Shown here: positions 5,121 to 7,758 of the stretch, piece after piece | How the letters are laid out: each line of letters opens with the position of its first letter | How positions within the stretch are numbered: the stretch's first letter is position 1 | Source of the DNA: Sulfurovum sp. | Lineage (GTDB): Bacteria > Campylobacterota > Campylobacteria > Campylobacterales > Sulfurovaceae | Direction of reading: 5' to 3' | Length of the DNA: 7,758 nucleotides | NCBI GenBank assembly: GCA_020719895.1 | Contig: DYPM01000053.1 | Location: 1-7,758 of the forward strand | The notes under the pieces: model-generated | Databases searched by the model: none | Told to the model about the DNA's origin: nothing | The model's input: the letters and a program-made list of their open reading frames with translations, nothing else | Made by a program: the position numbers and the translations under genes

Positions 5121-5151
5121 AAAAAGCAAAATCTACAAAAAAGATTTTGCT
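5121..5151 (-). terminator. Intrinsic terminator of the polysaccharide operon, starting inside the last codons
   Basis: On the minus strand the stem AGCAAAATC (5151-5143) with GATTTTGCT (5133-5125) encloses a 9-nt loop and runs straight into a T stretch (5125-5121). The left arm and loop encode the final residues AKSFL and the TAG stop codon of the WecA-like gene. On the plus strand the same hairpin, followed by ATCTCTCTC, lies 28 nt after the TRAP gene stop and could help end that transcript too. Confidence 0.75.
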
Positions 5152-6140
5152 ATCTCTCTCATCACAATTTTATAAGCAAAGATCACAATTGCAATAAAAA
5201 GAATTAAAAAATAAATTTGTTCAATTTGCATATCAAGTTGCAATCCGAAAAGTGTAAAGAGAAGTTGAATTGTCACTAAAATAAATACACTTTTTTTGGT
5301 TTTTTGAGCAAACCGTCGTTGTAAAAGATGATGAAAATGAAGTTTATCTGCCTCAAACATCGATTTCCCTCCAAACTTTCGTCTACTCATTGCAACCAAT
5401 GTATCCAAAATAGGAACTGTAGCAATAAAAAGTACACTAATTGCTGGAATATACTCTAATGCTTTAATTGAGAGTAAAGCAATTACAAATCCAAGCGTCA
5501 ATGAACCACTATCGCCCATAAAAACAGATGCTGGATTCCAGTTGTAAAATAAAAATCCAAAAAGTGATGCAATAAAAACAGAAGAAAGAATCATAATAAA
5601 AACATCATTATGAATAAAACCAATATAAAATAAACTTGACAAAATCACTACACTAATTGAACCTGCAAGACCATCGAGTCCATCAATAAGATTGAGTGCA
5701 TTTGTAAATCCCACAACAGCAAAAACAGTAATTGGAAATGCCAACCAACCCATTTCAAGCGGAACACCACAACAGATTCCCGTTTTGTCAATAGCAATTC
5801 CTTCCAAAAAAATCAAAACAGAGGAGAGAATAATCACGATAAATTTAGCATTAGGAGACATCTCTTGCGTATCATCTAAAACACCAATCATAAAAACCAA
5901 TACGATAGCAATAAAAGAAAGAGGATAAGAGAATACAAGAGAGGAGTAAAAAATTGCTACACTCAATAATGTTGCAATAAAAAAGCCAACTCCCGCACCT
6001 CTTGGAGTAATTTTAATATGTTCACTACGCTCATTAGGCATATCGATCAAACTCCAATGAGAAGCTTTTATAATAATCAATTTTATAAAAATCAAAGAAA
6101 ACAAAAAAGAAAATAATAATGAACCAATCATCTCCATCAT
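5133..6140 (-). CDS. WecA/MraY-family undecaprenyl-phosphate sugar-1-phosphate transferase
   Basis: A 335-residue polytopic inner membrane enzyme (about ten helices) of the polyprenyl-phosphate N-acetylhexosamine-1-phosphate transferase family. It would transfer a GlcNAc-1-P-like unit from a UDP-sugar to undecaprenyl phosphate, the first step of a surface glycan. Family motifs in order: DMPNERSEHIKITPRGAGVG (33-52), the metal-binding DD pair (89-90), NALNLIDGLDGLA (147-159), FMGDSGS (207-213), PILDTLVAMSRR (243-254) and the cytoplasmic HFHHLLQRR (268-276). WecA-type rather than MraY-type is favoured by the HFHHLL motif, the overall length and the neighbouring export genes; the exact sugar is not determined. 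The start ATG lies 12 nt after the stop of the Wza-like gene, with a GGGAGAG ribosome site between them. It is the last gene of the operon. Confidence 0.9.
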   Translation of the reverse strand: MMEMIGSLLFSFLFSLIFIKLIIIKASHWSLIDMPNERSEHIKITPRGAGVGFFIATLLSVAIFYSSLVFSYPLSFIAIVLVFMIGVLDDTQEMSPNAKFIVIILSSVLIFLEGIAIDKTGICCGVPLEMGWLAFPITVFAVVGFTNALNLIDGLDGLAGSISVVILSSLFYIGFIHNDVFIMILSSVFIASLFGFLFYNWNPASVFMGDSGSLTLGFVIALLSIKALEYIPAISVLFIATVPILDTLVAMSRRKFGGKSMFEADKLHFHHLLQRRFAQKTKKSVFILVTIQLLFTLFGLQLDMQIEQIYFLILFIAIVIFAYKIVMREIAKSFL

Positions 6141-6152
6141 GCAATCTCTCCC

Positions 6153-6911
6153 TTAATTATTAAGATATTTGAGTGTTACGAATGGTTGAGCAAATTGTGA
6201 AATAACATTAAATGGTGTCAAGAAATTTTCGCTATTAATTTTAATCTGTTTCCAACTGTCTGGTTGCACATAAACAATATCATTAGGTTCAAGCATCATA
6301 GTCGCAAACTCTTTTGGATCAAATTTAGTAAGATCAACACTTCTTAGATAGAGCTTTCGGTTTGCATCTTGACTAAGAATAATAATATTGTCACGTACTG
6401 CATCATCAGTAAAATCTCCCGCCAAAGCAATTGCTTCAAGAATATTAAGTTTCTCTCTATCAAGTATTACAGCTCCTGCTTTTCGAACTTCCCCAATCAC
6501 ATATACACGTTTGTTCATCACCTCTACATACGCATTAGGCACTTTCAAATAGACCTTATAAAGATCTGTAATATATTGGGATGCTTCTGTTTGTGTCATT
6601 CCTGAAACTTTTATTCGATTGATAAGTGGAAGCGAAATATGTCCATCACCACTTACCAAAAGTCCTTCTTCTTGCATCTTCTGTGACAATCCTGTATTGC
6701 TAACTATAAGAGTTTCGCTACTTGCTTCAGGGTTTTTATAAAGTGCTACAAGCAAACGATCATAAGGCAAAATCTTGTAATCAAGTGCAATTTTTTTATT
6801 CTCAATTTGAGAAGAAAAGTTTTGATCATTACTAAGAAGTGTGTACTTTTTGACAGATCCACATCCCGTAAAAATAAGAACCAATAAAACTAATTTAAAA
6901 ATATTTAACAT
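6153..6911 (-). CDS. Polysaccharide biosynthesis/export (Wza-like) outer membrane lipoprotein
   Basis: A 252-residue lipoprotein with a short signal sequence and a good lipobox FTGC (14-17), so Cys17 should be lipidated. The polysaccharide export domain follows (about 42-130: KILPYDRLLVALYKNPE, then VSGDGHISLPLINRIKVSGM). An SLBB-type domain comes next (about 134-215: KRVYVIGEVRKAGAVIL, LNILEAIALAGDFTDDAVRDNIIIL, MLEPNDIVYVQP). The C-terminal 35 residues are hydrophobic and aromatic, possibly a helix that enters the outer membrane as in Wza. At 252 residues it is clearly shorter than Escherichia coli Wza (about 380), with a single SLBB unit. It would form the periplasmic/outer membrane channel for the glycan, working with the tyrosine kinase encoded two genes upstream. 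AAGGA lies 6 nt before the start (6918-6922); the gap from the phosphatase gene is 56 nt. Confidence 0.9.
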   Translation of the reverse strand: MLNIFKLVLLVLIFTGCGSVKKYTLLSNDQNFSSQIENKKIALDYKILPYDRLLVALYKNPEASSETLIVSNTGLSQKMQEEGLLVSGDGHISLPLINRIKVSGMTQTEASQYITDLYKVYLKVPNAYVEVMNKRVYVIGEVRKAGAVILDREKLNILEAIALAGDFTDDAVRDNIIILSQDANRKLYLRSVDLTKFDPKEFATMMLEPNDIVYVQPDSWKQIKINSENFLTPFNVISQFAQPFVTLKYLNN

Positions 6912-6967
6912 AAAAAATCCTTGTTTGCATTTAAATTTTAAGATTTCAACTTGAAACTACTGAGAGT

Positions 6968-7699
6968 TCACAATGTGTGATTTAAAATGTTGTTTTTTTC
7001 CAAAAGTAATGGATAAAGCTTGAGCTGTTGTACTTTTTTAAGGGCCTCGACATGTTTCATCTTGTGAGTATCCGAACCTAAAAAATCAATCAAACCATGC
7101 TCATGTAGTACCATGGCTTTTATTTGAGCATCTTTTCCATAATATCCGCCAAATGAATTGAGATTGACTTGAAAAAAAATGCCACGCTCTTTTAGTTCAA
7201 GGTACTCATTTAATGGATCTTTGATATATTGATATCTCTCAGGATGAGCCAAGAGTGGTTTATGTCCTCGAGAAGAGATTGCAAATATCATCTCATCAAA
7301 CTGCAATGGTTTTTCAACATAAGAGGTTTCAAAAAGAAGATAGTTTCCATTAAGTGTCAGTGGATTCCCCTCTTCAAGATGTTTATAAAAACCATCATCT
7401 AAATAATACTCAGCGGCCGCTTCAATCTCCATCTCAATGCCATCTGCTTCTGAAGCTTCGCGTAAATGTTCCAAACCAGATAGAATCGTTGCTCTATTAT
7501 TAGTATAAAAATCACTCATAATATGTGGTGTTGTCACGACTTTTCGATATCCCAACTCATATAAACCACGAAGAAGTTCTAAACTCTCCTCAACGGTTTT
7601 AGCTCCATCATCAATTCCAGCGATGAGATGAGAGTGAATATCTGTAGTAAGTATCATTTCAATCTTTGTAGAGTTTGAATCAAATAAACCAAAGAACAT
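6968..7699 (-). CDS. CpsB/YwqE-type PHP-family protein-tyrosine phosphatase
   Basis: A 243-residue cytoplasmic metal-dependent phosphatase of the PHP fold. Metal ligands are readable in order: DIHSH (20-24), the DD pair in GIDDGA (30-31), TTPH (His59), Glu97 in AAAEYY, AHPERY (His152, Glu154, Arg155) and GSDTH (Asp210, His212). These match CpsB of streptococci and YwqE of Bacillus, manganese-dependent enzymes that dephosphorylate the tyrosine-rich tail of the capsule kinase. Enterobacteria use an unrelated low-molecular-weight phosphatase (Wzb) for this step. The start ATG overlaps by one base the stop codon of the upstream gene (TAATG), with AGAGGA just upstream, so the two proteins are probably translated in coupled fashion. 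A later Met at residue 15 would also keep all motifs but lacks an equally good ribosome site. Confidence 0.92.
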   Translation of the reverse strand: MFFGLFDSNSTKIEMILTTDIHSHLIAGIDDGAKTVEESLELLRGLYELGYRKVVTTPHIMSDFYTNNRATILSGLEHLREASEADGIEMEIEAAAEYYLDDGFYKHLEEGNPLTLNGNYLLFETSYVEKPLQFDEMIFAISSRGHKPLLAHPERYQYIKDPLNEYLELKERGIFFQVNLNSFGGYYGKDAQIKAMVLHEHGLIDFLGSDTHKMKHVEALKKVQQLKLYPLLLEKNNILNHTL

Positions 7700-7758
7700 T
7701 ATTTTTCCTCTTCGTAATATCCATATCCATATCCATATCCATATCCATATCCATATCC
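7699..7758 (-). CDS. C-terminal tail of a probable polysaccharide tyrosine autokinase (Wzc-like), partial
   Basis: Reading the minus strand from the window edge gives an open frame of 19 residues, seven Gly-Tyr pairs followed by YEEEK, ending with TAA at 7699-7701. Only the 3' end is present; the rest lies beyond the window. A tyrosine-rich C-terminus directly upstream of and overlapping a CpsB-type phosphatase, in an operon with a Wza-like exporter, is what is expected for a BY-kinase (Wzc/CapB type). In such kinases these tyrosines are autophosphorylated, and their phosphorylation cycle controls polymer assembly. The kinase identity is inferred from the tail and context, since Walker motifs are out of view. 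Confidence 0.7.
   Translation of the reverse strand, partial: GYGYGYGYGYGYGYYEEEK
7717..7758. repeat. Perfect hexanucleotide tandem repeat (ATATCC)7
   Basis: Seven exact copies of ATATCC on the plus strand (GGATAT on the minus strand) reach the window edge, so the true number may be larger. Read in frame on the minus strand each unit is one Gly-Tyr pair using the same codons; the following Tyr uses TAC instead. Because the unit is six bases, gain or loss of copies keeps the frame and changes only the number of tyrosines. Confidence 0.95.

Noticed and set aside
6944..6956. Inverted repeat TTTCAA-C-TTGAAA between the phosphatase and Wza-like genes
   Set aside because: The loop is one base and the sequence is AT-rich; too short to claim a terminator or operator.

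Overview
The window looks like chromosomal DNA of a low-GC Gram-negative bacterium, most likely a Campylobacterota (Sulfurimonas/Sulfurovum-like) species. This rests on AT-rich spacers, near-perfect TATAAT -10 boxes without a clear -35, lipoprotein and Sec/Tat export signals typical of a diderm cell, and the mix of genes (a CpsB-type phosphatase and Wza-like exporter in one operon, an AtpZ protein beside a YqeY protein, a COG4663-type TRAP binding protein). The genus is an inference. No rRNA, tRNA, CRISPR array, insertion sequence or phage gene was seen.

Layout. (1) 1-637: a REP-like hairpin at the left edge and a minus-strand NifX/NifB-family protein with a histidine-rich tail. (2) 638-2008: a divergent pair of units. 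Minus-strand atpZ and a four-helix membrane protein of unknown function are read leftward, and yqeY is read rightward, from promoters about 25 bp apart. (3) 2009-2136: a convergent spacer packed with hairpins. (4) 2137-2919: a minus-strand exported protein of unknown function. (5) 2920-3270: a non-coding divergent spacer with many inverted repeats. (6) 3271-5096: an exported thioredoxin-fold protein closed by an intrinsic terminator, then a solitary TRAP binding protein with a Tat-type lipoprotein signal. (7) 5133-7758: the 3' part of a minus-strand surface polysaccharide operon, in transcription order: C-terminal tail of a probable tyrosine autokinase (cut by the window edge), CpsB-like PHP phosphatase, Wza-like export lipoprotein, WecA/MraY-like glycan initiating transferase, terminator.

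How the genes work together. The clearest module is the polysaccharide operon. The WecA-like enzyme would load the first sugar phosphate onto undecaprenyl phosphate, the Wza-like lipoprotein would form part of the export path, and the kinase/phosphatase pair would control polymer assembly by phosphorylating and dephosphorylating the kinase's tyrosine tail. That tail is seen here as seven Gly-Tyr pairs encoded by a perfect hexanucleotide repeat, and its stop codon overlaps the phosphatase start.

The least explained signal is a set of four hairpins (566-583, 2023-2044, 2043-2074, 3047-3071). They share a core close to GAACAAGTYC but carry different, self-complementary arms, and they sit in three separate spacers, including one that is divergent and one that is a presumed 5' leader. 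They may be a dispersed structured repeat family.
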